Numbered from the stretch's first letter, positions 44,653-53,381 are shown. The stretch: DNA of 64,000 nucleotides from an uncultured Eggerthellaceae bacterium (GCA_934617425.1 CAKTUD010000008.1:1-64000), one strand, 5' to 3'. Notes: a model not told the origin generated them from the letters alone. Numbers and translations are program-made.

Positions 44653-44675
44653 CCCAATTCTCCCACTCAGCCCCA
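44653..44675 (-). promoter_or_regulatory. Distal MraZ-type box cluster
   Basis: Three TGGG tetramers on the minus strand (44675-44672, 44665-44662, 44656-44653) are spaced 10 and 9 bases, as in known MraZ operators. They lie about 170 bases upstream of the promoter. Confidence 0.55.
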
Positions 44676-44877
44676 CACGCGATGTTTTACCCCTCCGGAG
44701 ATACCGGCTGCCCCCCCTTCAACATCGACGTTGCGCTTCATCCCCACCCCATTTCTCATGTCCAGAAAATCGGGGCAGCTCGCAACATGCCTGTTTTTTT
44801 GCACACGAACTGTCCGAGATCGAGCTTTTTAACAAACGGAGGGCGCGCTGATTGGATGAAGTATCCGCTGAATTTTG

Positions 44878-45073
44878 CGAGCTGGACAAAATCGCGAGCT
44901 GGACAAAATAAGCCGTTTCTGTCACAAAATCTGAGTTGCCCTTGCGTCGTCCAACTCATAGCGGGTTTCCGACCTGCTGATTTTCGAATCGAACGTTTAC
45001 CGATGGCCTTTCCGAGCCTTTCCGTTCGATATTTCATCGGATTCCGTGTCAAAACCCCGCTTTTTTGTCCGCG
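44878..45073. repeat. Inverted-end intergenic element, copy 2
   Basis: About 196 bases with the same kind of inverted ends as copy 1. The left end is present twice in tandem (CGAGCTGGACAAAAT at about 44878 and 44895). The right end carries GTGTCAAAACCCC and TTTTTTGTCCGCG. The core is unlike the other copies. It is intergenic, between mraZ and the Crp/Fnr gene. Confidence 0.65.
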
Positions 45074-45371
45074 CCGTGAACTGCGGGGCGTATAACAGCG
45101 ATGCGCGAACGAATAGCAAATCGTTCGCGGGCTTGCTTAGATAGTGTATTTAAAGAAATACATTGATTTTCGACGGTCTTAGCACGCGTTAGTTGCACGC
45201 AGGAAACTAACTTGATGGGAAAATAGTACGTCCCACCTAACTAAAAATCAAGATAAAAGTTTGTTTCGTATACCTTTTAACGAGCAAAACGAGCCGCTGG
45301 TAACAAATGTTACCTAACACAAATTTTTACATGCGAAAAACGAGTTACCCAGAGATAACGATTTAAAGCAA

Positions 45372-46028
45372 TCACATCAAGCGGATACGACGACCGTCCA
45401 CCTGCAGCTGCCCTGCTTCTTGCATCGCGCGCAGCTCGCGGCTAAGCGATTTGTCGGCAACGCGCAGATAAACCGCCCACTCCTGCCGCGACATAGGCAC
45501 CGTCACAAAACCGTCGGCGTCAACAGGCAGGTTGCGCAAATACGCCAAAATGCAATCGGACAAGCGCGGCTCGCCCACAACGGAAAGCGCCTGCGACAAA
45601 AGCCCGATCTTTTTGGACATCTCGGTTGAAAGGTTGGCCTGCAACACAAAGGCATGCGAGCTGGTGCATTTTTCAAGCTCGTCGGCAGGGATGCATAAAA
45701 CGCGTGTCGGCTGCATAGCGCAGATGTTCACGGAGCTGTGTTTCAGCGTACGTGGCACCGCCTCGGCAAACGAATCGCCCGCAGCGAACTGCGCTATCTC
45801 GCGGTCCTGCCCGCCTTGGGGCATCGTCGCCCGCACGCGCCCCTCGATAACCACGGGATAAAACGCCAGAGCATCGCCCGTGCGCCGCAAAAGCTGGCCT
45901 TGAGATATGGCCATCACGCTGGCATGCAATTCTTTCAGCAGGTTGAGGCAATCGGCTTCGGGGACGCCTTGAAACACCGGCGAGGTCTTCAACACGCGGA
46001 TATCGTTTGCGCTAACACCAACCGCCAT
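45372..46028 (-). CDS. Crp/Fnr-family transcriptional regulator
   Basis: A 218-residue protein with an N-terminal cyclic-nucleotide-binding-type beta barrel (about 15-120) and a C-terminal Crp helix-turn-helix (about 150-215, with M-S-R-Q-E-W-A-V-Y-L-R-V-A-D-K-S-L-S-R-E-L recognisable). There is no N-terminal Cys cluster, so it is not an FNR-type oxygen sensor; the ligand is unknown. ATG at 46028 is preferred to the GTG at 46037. It lies alone between the mraZ upstream region and xerD. Confidence 0.9.
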   Translation of the reverse strand: MAVGVSANDIRVLKTSPVFQGVPEADCLNLLKELHASVMAISQGQLLRRTGDALAFYPVVIEGRVRATMPQGGQDREIAQFAAGDSFAEAVPRTLKHSSVNICAMQPTRVLCIPADELEKCTSSHAFVLQANLSTEMSKKIGLLSQALSVVGEPRLSDCILAYLRNLPVDADGFVTVPMSRQEWAVYLRVADKSLSRELRAMQEAGQLQVDGRRIRLM

Positions 46029-46072
46029 GCGTTTCACACCCCGCTTTCCATGCCCGGCCCTGAGTTTCCTTT

Positions 46073-46085
46073 AACTAATATAGTT
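46073..46085. promoter_or_regulatory. Palindrome upstream of the Crp/Fnr gene
   Basis: AACTA-ATA-TAGTT is a perfect inverted repeat 45 bases upstream of the regulator's start and could be its autoregulatory operator. AACTAA/TTAGTT motifs recur in the AT-rich tract beyond the gene (45189-45243). Confidence 0.4.
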
Positions 46086-46102
46086 ATTATTGCGCAACAT
46101 CG

Positions 46103-47005
46103 CTATGCGCGCGGATGAGCCGCCAGGTATTCCTCTCGAATATGCGACCTATCAACATGGGTGTAAATCTGCGTGGTCGATATATCCGCATGCCCCAGTA
46201 TCTCCTGGATAACGCGCAGGTCGGCGCCGCCTTCCAGCATATGCGTGGCAAACGAATGTCTCAACGTGTGCGGATGCAAGCTTGCCACGCCGATCTCCCT
46301 ACCTGCATCGGCCACTATCTTGTGCACGCTCTGCCGCGAAAGCCGCCCGCCGCGCGCGTTCAAAAAAACGGCGGCTGTCGGCTTGGCGTAGGGCTTAACC
46401 AGCTGAGGGCGCGCCTCTTCGAGATAAGCCGCCAGCGCGCGAGCGGCGGCTCCCGAAATGGGCGAGATGCGCTCTTTATCGCCCTTGCCCACCACGCGCA
46501 GAAAACCTTCTTCGAGCGCGCAATTAGCCAAATCAAGGCCCGTGCACTCGCTTGCACGCAGTCCACACCCGTAAAGAACTTCCAAGATCGCGCGATTACG
46601 CAACCCTATGGGACTCTCGTCAGTCTGCGCATCGAGCAGGGCATTCACCTGGGCAATCGACAAAACATCAGGGAGTTTTTCGGCAGGTTTAGGGAGTTTT
46701 ACCGTGTCGGTCGGATTCTTTTTCGTGTAGCCTTCCCACACGCAAAAACGATGGAAACCCTTGATCGCCGAGATGCGCCTATCGATGCTCGAAATCGCAA
46801 AGCCGCGCTTGTGCAAAGCTCCTTCGTAGGCAACCACGGTTTCGCGCGTAATGTTGCCGAGGTCGAGCACGGGCGCGCCCGAGTTTTCCAAAAACGCCTG
46901 ATAATCGGCGAGATCGCCTGTATACGCCTCGATGGTGAGCGCACTTGCCGCACGCTCGATGCGCAGGTACGCCAGATATTCGTCTATGTAGCGCCCAATG
47001 GTCAT
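46103..47005 (-). CDS. xerD: Tyrosine recombinase XerD-type
   Basis: A 300-residue tyrosine recombinase with an N-terminal SAM-like core-binding domain (1-85) and a catalytic domain. The full catalytic set is visible: Arg in G-L-R-A-S-E, Lys in G-K-G-D-K, H-T-L-R-H, His in L-G-H-A-D and the nucleophile Tyr in Q-I-Y-T-H-V. The length and motifs fit chromosome-dimer resolvases (XerC/XerD) rather than phage integrases. It is divergent from pyrG, a common place for xerD in Gram-positives. Confidence 0.92.
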   Translation of the reverse strand: MTIGRYIDEYLAYLRIERAASALTIEAYTGDLADYQAFLENSGAPVLDLGNITRETVVAYEGALHKRGFAISSIDRRISAIKGFHRFCVWEGYTKKNPTDTVKLPKPAEKLPDVLSIAQVNALLDAQTDESPIGLRNRAILEVLYGCGLRASECTGLDLANCALEEGFLRVVGKGDKERISPISGAAARALAAYLEEARPQLVKPYAKPTAAVFLNARGGRLSRQSVHKIVADAGREIGVASLHPHTLRHSFATHMLEGGADLRVIQEILGHADISTTQIYTHVDRSHIREEYLAAHPRA

Positions 47006-47173
47006 GCAAGCAGTTTATCGCAGCGCACCGTCCGAGAACGCCACGGGTGTTAAAGATTCGTTAACGAAAAGGCGGTTTACAAAACCGCAATCATGAACGC
47101 ACTACTATCGTTCAGGCAACGCCAAGACGGGCTTGCCGCAACGTTTTCTATCGTTTTCAAAGCGGAGGCGCAC

Positions 47174-48787
47174 ATGGCAAAGCACATTTTCGTTACCGGC
47201 GGCGTGGTTTCGTCCTTGGGCAAGGGCATCACCGCAGCATCGCTCGGGCATCTTCTCAAGGCGCGCGGCTACAAGGTGACCATGCAGAAAATGGACCCCT
47301 ATCTCAACGTCGACCCCGGCACGATGTCTCCTTTCCAACACGGCGAAGTGTTCGTCACCGACGATGGCCACGAGGGGGACCTCGACCTTGGCCACTACGA
47401 GCGATTTATCGACGAAAACCTTTCGCGCGAATCGAACTTCACACAAGGATCCATTTACAAAACGCTCATCGCCCGCGAGCGCCGCGGCGATTTCCTAGGC
47501 GGCACCGTGCAGGTGATCCCGCACGTCACCGAAGCCATCAAAGAGCGCATCCGCCGCGCGGCCGACCAATCGGGCGCCGACATCGTCATTTCCGAGATCG
47601 GCGGCACCGTGGGCGATATCGAAGGCCAACCTTTCATCGAGGCAGCGCGTCAGTTTAAAAAAGAACGTCCTGCAGGCGACGTCATCTTCGTCCATGTGAC
47701 GCTTGTTCCCTACATAGCCGCAGCTCACGAGGTCAAAACCAAACCAACACAGCATTCCGTGAAAGAGCTGCGCTCCATGGGCGTGCAACCCGATTTCATC
47801 GTATGCCGCTCCGACCACAAGATTTCCGACGGCGTGCGCGAGAAAATCGCCCAATTCTGCGATGTCGCCCCGCGCGAAGTGCTGGCCTGCGAAGACAGCC
47901 CGTCCATCTATCAAGTGCCGCTCAACCTGCACGACCAGCGTTTTGATGCAATGGTGTGCGAAAAGCTCAACCTTGGCGTACGCGATATCAACCTTAGCCC
48001 CATGGAAGCCTTCGTCGCCGCCGAGGCAAGCTGCCAAGACCCGTGCGACATCGCCATCGTGGGCAAATACGTGAGCCTGCCCGACGCCTATCTTTCGGTG
48101 GTCGAAGCGCTGCATCACGCCGGCGTGGGGCAATGTTGCAAAGTAAACGTTCACCTGATCGATGGCGAAACCATCACCAACGAGAATGCTGCCACCGAGC
48201 TTGGCCGATTCGACGGCATCCTCGTCCCAGGCGGTTTCGGCGTGCGGGCATTCGAGGGCAAGATAGCCGCCGCCAAATACGCCCGCGAGAACAACGTGCC
48301 CTTCCTAGGAATCTGCCTCGGTCTGCAAGCCGCCGTATGCGAATTCGCACGCGATGTTTGCGGCATGCCAAACGCGACGTCGACCGAATTCGACGAATCA
48401 GCCGAGTACCCGGTTATCGACCTTATGCCCGAGCAAGAAGATGTCGAGGACAAGGGCGGCACCATGCGCCTCGGCGCCTACCCTTGCAAAGTGGCCGACG
48501 GCACACTTGCACACCGCGTTTATGATTCCGACTTGATTTACGAACGTCACCGCCATCGTTACGAGGTGAACAACGCTTTTCGTGATCGTCTGATCGATGG
48601 CGGACTGGTTGTTTCGGGCACTTCGCCTGACGGACGGCTGGTCGAGATGATCGAGGTTCCCGACCACCCGTATTTCATAGCTAGCCAAGGACACCCCGAG
48701 TTCAAAAGCCGCCCCACACGCCCGCATCCCCTCTTCGCAGGCCTTGTAGCCGCCGCTCTCGACCGCCACGCAAAAGCAAGCGAGTAA
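47174..48787 (+). CDS. pyrG: CTP synthase
   Basis: A 537-residue enzyme that aminates UTP to CTP with glutamine. The synthase half begins F-V-T-G-G-V-V-S-S-L-G-K-G-I; the class I glutamine amidotransferase half has G-G-F-G-V-R-G-like and the nucleophile in G-I-C-L-G-L-Q. The ATG at 47174 follows GGAGG by five to six bases; 27 in-frame codons upstream lack a site. A 168-base region separates it from the divergent xerD. Confidence 0.97.
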   Translation: MAKHIFVTGGVVSSLGKGITAASLGHLLKARGYKVTMQKMDPYLNVDPGTMSPFQHGEVFVTDDGHEGDLDLGHYERFIDENLSRESNFTQGSIYKTLIARERRGDFLGGTVQVIPHVTEAIKERIRRAADQSGADIVISEIGGTVGDIEGQPFIEAARQFKKERPAGDVIFVHVTLVPYIAAAHEVKTKPTQHSVKELRSMGVQPDFIVCRSDHKISDGVREKIAQFCDVAPREVLACEDSPSIYQVPLNLHDQRFDAMVCEKLNLGVRDINLSPMEAFVAAEASCQDPCDIAIVGKYVSLPDAYLSVVEALHHAGVGQCCKVNVHLIDGETITNENAATELGRFDGILVPGGFGVRAFEGKIAAAKYARENNVPFLGICLGLQAAVCEFARDVCGMPNATSTEFDESAEYPVIDLMPEQEDVEDKGGTMRLGAYPCKVADGTLAHRVYDSDLIYERHRHRYEVNNAFRDRLIDGGLVVSGTSPDGRLVEMIEVPDHPYFIASQGHPEFKSRPTRPHPLFAGLVAAALDRHAKASE

Positions 48788-48985
48788 CGCAGAGCGGGAG
48801 TGGCGGAACACGAGCTGGCTGCATGCGCGCGCCTGCGTTTTGGCAGCCAGCATGGCAGCCAGCCGTTTGGCAAGCTGAGCCGGGCATTCGCGAGCCTTGC
48901 CGCCCAGCAGCGGTTTTCGCCCGTCCGTCAAGCAAACCTGCCCGCCAGACCTAGCCCGCCTGCCGAGCTAGCGAGTAAACCCAAT

Positions 48986-49019
48986 GCCCATCGATGGACC
49001 CCGACAACCATTGATGGGC
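48986..49019 (+). terminator. Hairpin downstream of pyrG
   Basis: A 12-bp stem with a 10-base loop about 200 bases after the pyrG stop. No T-run follows, so termination is uncertain. Confidence 0.4.
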
Positions 49020-49042
49020 GAAATAGCGATTAGAGCAACAAA

Positions 49043-49247
49043 GAGGCTCAACAGGACAAAAACCGCATCTTTTGACAAACCGAACGGTCACTAGATACCG
49101 ACGCAACCAGTCCGCTCACGTTTTTCGATGCTTCATCCCTTTCAAAAATTTCGATGCTTCATCCCTTTCAAAAACCCAGAGAATAGCTGACAGCGAAGAA
49201 GATGCCTTCGTTCTTTGTGACAAATCCCCCTGTTTTTGCCCCGCTCG
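49043..49247. repeat. Inverted-end intergenic element, copy 4, with internal tandem repeat
   Basis: About 205 bases. The left end (reversed) and right end carry TTTGTCAAAAG/TTTTTGTCC and TTTGTGACAAAT/TTTTTGCCC, matching the ends of the other copies. Inside, a 26-base unit is repeated exactly twice in tandem (49123-49148 and 49149-49174). The element is 150 bases upstream of the DUF559-like gene. Confidence 0.6.
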
Positions 49248-49396
49248 CCCCTTCCCGCTCACCTCGCTCGCCCCTTCCCGCACCTTCCAGCAAGAATCAA
49301 ACCGATCGCAAACAAAAACCAATCCGCAATCAAACACTGCTCAGGCAGCGGCGAAACCCCGCGAAAACAAGCCTCCAGAAAAGCTAATGTGTATGC

Positions 49397-50371
49397 ATGG
49401 CTATATTTCTTGACGGCATATCCTCACTAGAATATTGGCGGGCGCACCCAACCATCAAAATGCGACCGCCAAACAAACGCGATTGCTCACGCGCTCTGAA
49501 GCTTTATTCGTCAAACAAGCCCTCAACCGCAGACATCGCCATACTCGAAAAATTGTTTCCAGAGCTAACCAGCCCCTATCGCATCATGTCGCCAAAAGAC
49601 ATCTTGCGACTACGAACCAAACAGATCCGCAATGCGGTGGCGGCTCCCGCGTCTCTCCCCGCGAGGCCCTTTGTTGACGTCGGTCTCGGCATCTATGTCT
49701 GCTCGCCGGAGCTTTGTTTCTGCCGCCTTGCCACGGCGTTCAAAAACCCAATTGAACCCGCTTTGATAGGACTCAAACTCGCGGGGACCTACCGCATAGC
49801 GAACAACAAAACATCGAGCGCAACCTCTACGGCAAAGGCGGTTCCTATCACCTCCGCGAAATCGCTAGCGATTTCGGCCGAAAGATACAAAGGTGCTTAC
49901 GCGACCGCAGCCCAAGTCGCTGCTCGCTATGTGCTCGATTTATCGGCTTCGCCAGCGGAATCGTTCATAGCGCTTGTCCTTACGCTGCCAAAGAGGCTCG
50001 GGGGATTCGGGCTTCCGGCTCCAGTACTCAACCACAAAATCAGCACCTCGCACGGATTGCGGCAAGCGGTATTCGGCAAGGCGTTTTATTGCGACCTCTT
50101 CTGGCCCAACGCAAAATTGGCTTTAGAATACGACAGCGACGAATTCCATACCGGATCGAAGAAAATCGAGCGCGACGCCCGCCGCCGCAATGCACTCTCC
50201 TCACTCGGCATCACTGTAATCACTGCAACGAAACGCCAGATCGACAACCGCGATGTGCTAAACCAACTCGCAACGCAGCTCTCAAAACATCTCGAAATAC
50301 GCATGAGAATAGAACGCGTGAACAAACAAAAGCAATCTGAGCTTCTCCGCATGCGTTACTCCGGCAAATGA
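49397..50371 (+). CDS. DUF559/Vsr-like PD-(D/E)XK candidate nuclease
   Basis: A 324-residue protein of unknown function. Residues 185-305 resemble the DUF559/Vsr-like endonuclease fold: Glu188 in a helix, Asp233 in Y-C-D-L-F-W-P and E-Y-D (244-246) followed by S-D-E-F-H, then an Arg-rich helix and a strand, the order expected for a PD-(D/E)XK site. The N-terminal half (1-180), with S-S-L-E-Y-W-R and P-Y-R-I, vaguely recalls the AbiEi-type or other transcription-factor-like heads on such proteins but is not assignable. The start has no strong ribosome-binding site. It lies between two copies of the inverted-end element. No methylase or toxin partner is adjacent. Confidence 0.65.
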   Translation: MAIFLDGISSLEYWRAHPTIKMRPPNKRDCSRALKLYSSNKPSTADIAILEKLFPELTSPYRIMSPKDILRLRTKQIRNAVAAPASLPARPFVDVGLGIYVCSPELCFCRLATAFKNPIEPALIGLKLAGTYRIANNKTSSATSTAKAVPITSAKSLAISAERYKGAYATAAQVAARYVLDLSASPAESFIALVLTLPKRLGGFGLPAPVLNHKISTSHGLRQAVFGKAFYCDLFWPNAKLALEYDSDEFHTGSKKIERDARRRNALSSLGITVITATKRQIDNRDVLNQLATQLSKHLEIRMRIERVNKQKQSELLRMRYSGK

Positions 50372-50393
50372 GGACGCAAACGACCGCAAACAA

Positions 50394-50580
50394 GACGAGG
50401 CGGACAAAAAGTTGGACTTTTGACACCGAAGGAGCCTTGAAGGGCGCTGGATCGCTCGGCTTTGCGCCGTTTTAGGGAGCAAAGAAGCTCGAATCGCCTA
50501 GTTCGCAAACGCAAGTAGAAGAAATCCGCCTGTGCGAACCACTTTTCCGCGTCAAAACTAGGCACTTTTGTCCGTCTCGA
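50394..50580. repeat. Inverted-end intergenic element, copy 3
   Basis: About 187 bases whose ends are clear inverted repeats: GACGAGGCGGACAAAAAGT on the left against ACTTTTGTCCGTCTCG on the right, each followed inward by TTTTGACACC or GCGTCAAAAC. The core is unique. It begins 22 bases after the DUF559-like gene. Confidence 0.7.
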
Positions 50581-50686
50581 GTCCGCCTCAGTGCTTTTAC
50601 CCACCTCGACACCAAACAAGCAATTCCAAATCAAGGAAAAGTTCAGAACACGCGCACACCAACCCGCGATGCGCATTAGCCTGCGA

Positions 50687-50692
50687 TATAAT
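50687..50692 (+). promoter_or_regulatory. -10 element for the DUF1846 gene
   Basis: Perfect TATAAT, 217 bases before the start codon; -35 weak. Nothing closer resembles a promoter. Confidence 0.4.
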
Positions 50693-50908
50693 AATTGCAA
50701 ACAATCAACCACATCGCACCTACCAAAAGATGCCGTTTTCCACGCGTTGCTGCACGGCACCTTGCGATAAGTGCGTTCATAGAGGCGCCAAGCTGGCCTC
50801 TCTTCCGACGAGCGGCCAGCAAACGAGCACGCGAAGTTCCATCAAACGGAACCGATCGCGCGCTGGTCAACCGCCTTGCGGAAAATTTCATGACGAAAGG
50901 GTTGCTGC

Positions 50909-52390
50909 ATGAAAATAGGTTTCGACAACGACAAATACATCGAGCTTCAGGCTGCGCGCATCCGCGAGCGTATCGATCAGTTCGGCGGCAAGCTTTACTT
51001 GGAATTCGGCGGCAAGCTTTTCGACGACTTCCACGCATCGCGTGTGTTGCCCGGCTTCGAGCCCGACACCAAACTGCGCATGCTCAAAGCGCTCATCGAC
51101 GACGTGGAGATCATCCTCTCCATCAACGCCAACGACATCGAGCGCTCCAAGGTGCGCGGCGATTTAGGCATCACCTACGACGACGACCTGCTACGCCTGA
51201 TGGACGCCTTCAACGAGCTGGGCTTTTACGTGGGCAGCGTCGTCATAACCCAGTACCGCAACCAACCTGGCGCCGACGCCTTCCGCGCACGCCTCAACTC
51301 GCTGGGCGTTAAAAGCTACCTGCACTACCCCATCGCGGGCTATCCTTACGACATCGACCACATCGTGAGCGACGAAGGCTACGGTAAAAACGAGTACGTG
51401 GAAACAACGCGGCCGCTGGTGGTCGTCACTGCCCCGGGCCCGGGTTCGGGCAAAATGGCAACGTGCCTCTCGCAGCTCTACCAAGAGCTCAAGCACGGCG
51501 TGAACGCAGGCTACGCGAAATTCGAGACATTCCCCATATGGAACCTGCCGCTTGAGCATCCCGTGAACATCGCTTACGAAGCCGCGACCGTCGATCTAGA
51601 CGATGCAAACGCCATCGATCCCTACCATCTGGAAGCCTACGGCGAAACCACGGTGAATTACAACCGCGATATCGAGATCTTCCCCGTGCTGAAAACCACC
51701 ATGGAAAAGATCTCGGGCGAATGCCCCTACAAATCGCCCACCGACATGGGCGTGAACATGGCCGGTTACGCCATCGTCGACGACGAGGCATGCCGCGAGG
51801 CTTCGAAGAACGAGATCGTTCGCCGTTACTTCAAGGCGCGCGAGGACTTCCGCCGCTCGGGCGGCAACGAAGTCGAGGTCGATCGCCTGGTTCGCCTGAT
51901 GACGCGCGTGGGCGTCACCGAAAACTACAACCCGGCGCACGCTGCCGCCATGCAAAAAGCCGAGGAATCCGGCGGTCCGGCTGGTGCCATCCTCATGCCC
52001 GACGGCAAAGTGATCACCGGCAAAACCTCGACGCTTCTTGGCGCAGCGTCGAGCGTGCTCCTCAACGCCATCAAGTACCAAGCCGGAATAGACGACGAAA
52101 CCTCGGTTATTTCCGACGAATCGCTCGAGCCTATTTGCCGTCTGCGCATCGAGCGCCTGGGGCACACCAACCCGCATCTACACCCCAACGAGATGCTCAT
52201 CGCGCTTTCTTCCACGTCGCTCACCAGCCCGCTAGCCAAGCAGGTTATCGAGCACATGAACGAGCTTGTCGGTTGCGATGCGTATTTCAGCGTGATCCTC
52301 TCCGAAGAAGACGAGCGCTTGTACAAATCTCTCGGCATCAACGTTTGCTGCGAGCCCAAATACGAGCTGCATCGCTATTATCACGAGTAA
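50909..52390 (+). CDS. DUF1846-family protein
   Basis: A 493-residue protein of the DUF1846 family, widespread in Firmicutes and Coriobacteriia and without an established function. It has a glycine-rich P-loop-like stretch A-P-G-P-G-S-G-K (175-182) and no signal peptide or membrane segment, so it should be cytoplasmic and may bind a nucleotide. AAAGGG precedes the ATG by about eight bases. Full length for the family. It is a single-gene unit followed by a GC-rich hairpin. Confidence 0.85.
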   Translation: MKIGFDNDKYIELQAARIRERIDQFGGKLYLEFGGKLFDDFHASRVLPGFEPDTKLRMLKALIDDVEIILSINANDIERSKVRGDLGITYDDDLLRLMDAFNELGFYVGSVVITQYRNQPGADAFRARLNSLGVKSYLHYPIAGYPYDIDHIVSDEGYGKNEYVETTRPLVVVTAPGPGSGKMATCLSQLYQELKHGVNAGYAKFETFPIWNLPLEHPVNIAYEAATVDLDDANAIDPYHLEAYGETTVNYNRDIEIFPVLKTTMEKISGECPYKSPTDMGVNMAGYAIVDDEACREASKNEIVRRYFKAREDFRRSGGNEVEVDRLVRLMTRVGVTENYNPAHAAAMQKAEESGGPAGAILMPDGKVITGKTSTLLGAASSVLLNAIKYQAGIDDETSVISDESLEPICRLRIERLGHTNPHLHPNEMLIALSSTSLTSPLAKQVIEHMNELVGCDAYFSVILSEEDERLYKSLGINVCCEPKYELHRYYHE

Positions 52391-52413
52391 ACCCCAAGAC
52401 CGAGCAAACCACT

Positions 52414-52448
52414 GAGGGCCCGCCCGAAACTTATCCGGACGGGCCCTC
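52414..52448 (+). terminator. GC-rich hairpin after the DUF1846 gene
   Basis: GAGGGCCCG (52414-52422) pairs with CGGGCCCTC (52440-52448). No T-run follows, so it may be a Rho-aided terminator or just a 3' end stabiliser. Confidence 0.5.
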
Positions 52449-52481
52449 GAGCATCAAGAAGCATAAGAAACGGAGATGCCG

Positions 52482-53222
52482 ATGAAATCCGCCATCAACA
52501 AACGATTCGCTCGAACCGAGCTGCTGATGGGTACAAACGCAATGAAGAAGCTCGCTCAAGCGCGCGTGATCGTATTCGGCATCGGCGGCGTGGGGGGATT
52601 CGCCGTAGAAGCCCTCGCCAGGTCAGGCGTCGGCGCCATCGATGTGGTCGATAACGACATCGTCTCCGAAACGAACATCAACAGACAGGTAATAGCCTTG
52701 AATTCCACCGTCGGTTGCGAGAAAATCGATGCAGCACGCAAGCGCATCCTGGACATCAATCCCAACTGCATCGTGCGCACCCACAAGTGCTTCTATCTGC
52801 CCGCGACAAAAGATCAGTTCGATTTCACGCAATACGATTACGTGATCGATGCCGTCGACACCGTAACCGCAAAACTGCAGATCATCCAAGAAGCAAACGA
52901 TAGACACGTTCCCGTCATCTCATGCATGGGCGCGGGAAACAAGTTCGATCCCACCCAGCTGAAAATAGCCGACATCAACGAGACTTCGACCTGCCCGCTA
53001 GCGAAGGTGATTCGCAAAGAATGCCGCAAGCGCGGCATCCCAGGCTTCAAAGTTGTCTATTCGACAGAGCCCGCGCATACTCCGCGCCCTAACCCCGAAG
53101 ATCCGAACACTGAGCTTCCGCCCGAAGGTCGCCGAAGCCTACCAGGGTCGTTCGCACCCGTGCCCGCAGCAGCCGGCTTGATAATGGCGAGCGAGGTCAT
53201 TCGCGATCTGGCTGGAATATAG
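52482..53222 (+). CDS. tcdA: tRNA threonylcarbamoyladenosine dehydratase (TcdA/ThiF-like)
   Basis: A 246-residue E1-like enzyme that cyclises t6A37 of tRNA to ct6A using ATP. It shows the nucleotide-binding G-I-G-G-V-G-G, D-N-D-I-V-S-E-T-N-I-N-R-Q and D-A-V-D-T-V. A Cys-containing loop follows S-T-C-P-L-A-K. The C-terminal P-P-E-G-R-R-S-L-P-G-S segment is typical for TcdA and not for ThiF or MoeB. The ATG at 52482 has GGAG at six bases; an ATG two codons earlier overlaps that site. Confidence 0.92.
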   Translation: MKSAINKRFARTELLMGTNAMKKLAQARVIVFGIGGVGGFAVEALARSGVGAIDVVDNDIVSETNINRQVIALNSTVGCEKIDAARKRILDINPNCIVRTHKCFYLPATKDQFDFTQYDYVIDAVDTVTAKLQIIQEANDRHVPVISCMGAGNKFDPTQLKIADINETSTCPLAKVIRKECRKRGIPGFKVVYSTEPAHTPRPNPEDPNTELPPEGRRSLPGSFAPVPAAAGLIMASEVIRDLAGI

Positions 53223-53381
53223 CCCGCTTGGGCGACAAGCAACCGCCGTCACGCAGACTGCCATCCAAAGCCGTCAAACATCAACAGCCCAGCACTGAAA
53301 AAGAGGGCGACGACTCCTTTCGAATCGCCACCCTCAACTACGCAAACCCCGACGAAATCGCGCAAACGCCAGCGTCGCCGA

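Larger units (their letters stand above)
44389..45371. other. 983-base intergenic region upstream of mraZ
   Basis: No coding sequence is supported. From left to right it holds the mraZ promoter with TGGG boxes, a second TGGG cluster, a fragment resembling the end of the intergenic element (about 44757-44782), intergenic element copy 2, and an AT-rich tract (about 45120-45371). The tract contains GGTAACA-AA-TGTTACC (45299-45314) and paired TTAGTT/AACTAA motifs near 45189-45243. Confidence 0.6.
48788..49396. other. 609-base intergenic region between pyrG and the DUF559-like gene
   Basis: No gene is supported. It contains a 12-bp hairpin (48986-48997 with 49008-49019, one G-T pair) that may end the pyrG message, intergenic element copy 4 (49043-49247) and a GC-rich duplicated stretch around 49243-49281 (CGCTCGCCCCTTCCCGC twice). 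Confidence 0.6.
50372..50908. other. 537-base intergenic region upstream of the DUF1846 gene
   Basis: Holds intergenic element copy 3 (50394-50580) and a TATAAT (50687-50692) that would give the DUF1846 gene a leader of about 210 bases. No gene is supported in it. Confidence 0.55.

Noticed and set aside
44649..45095. A 148-codon open frame upstream of mraZ.
   Set aside because: It runs through the TGGG boxes and element copy 2; its sequence is only the repeat translated, with no start signal.
46103..47005. A phage or island integrase.
   Set aside because: Length, motifs and position beside pyrG fit a housekeeping XerD; no phage genes or attachment repeats are present.
49397..50371. Restriction-modification system component.
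   Set aside because: Only the nuclease-like part is present; no methyltransferase or specificity gene is nearby.
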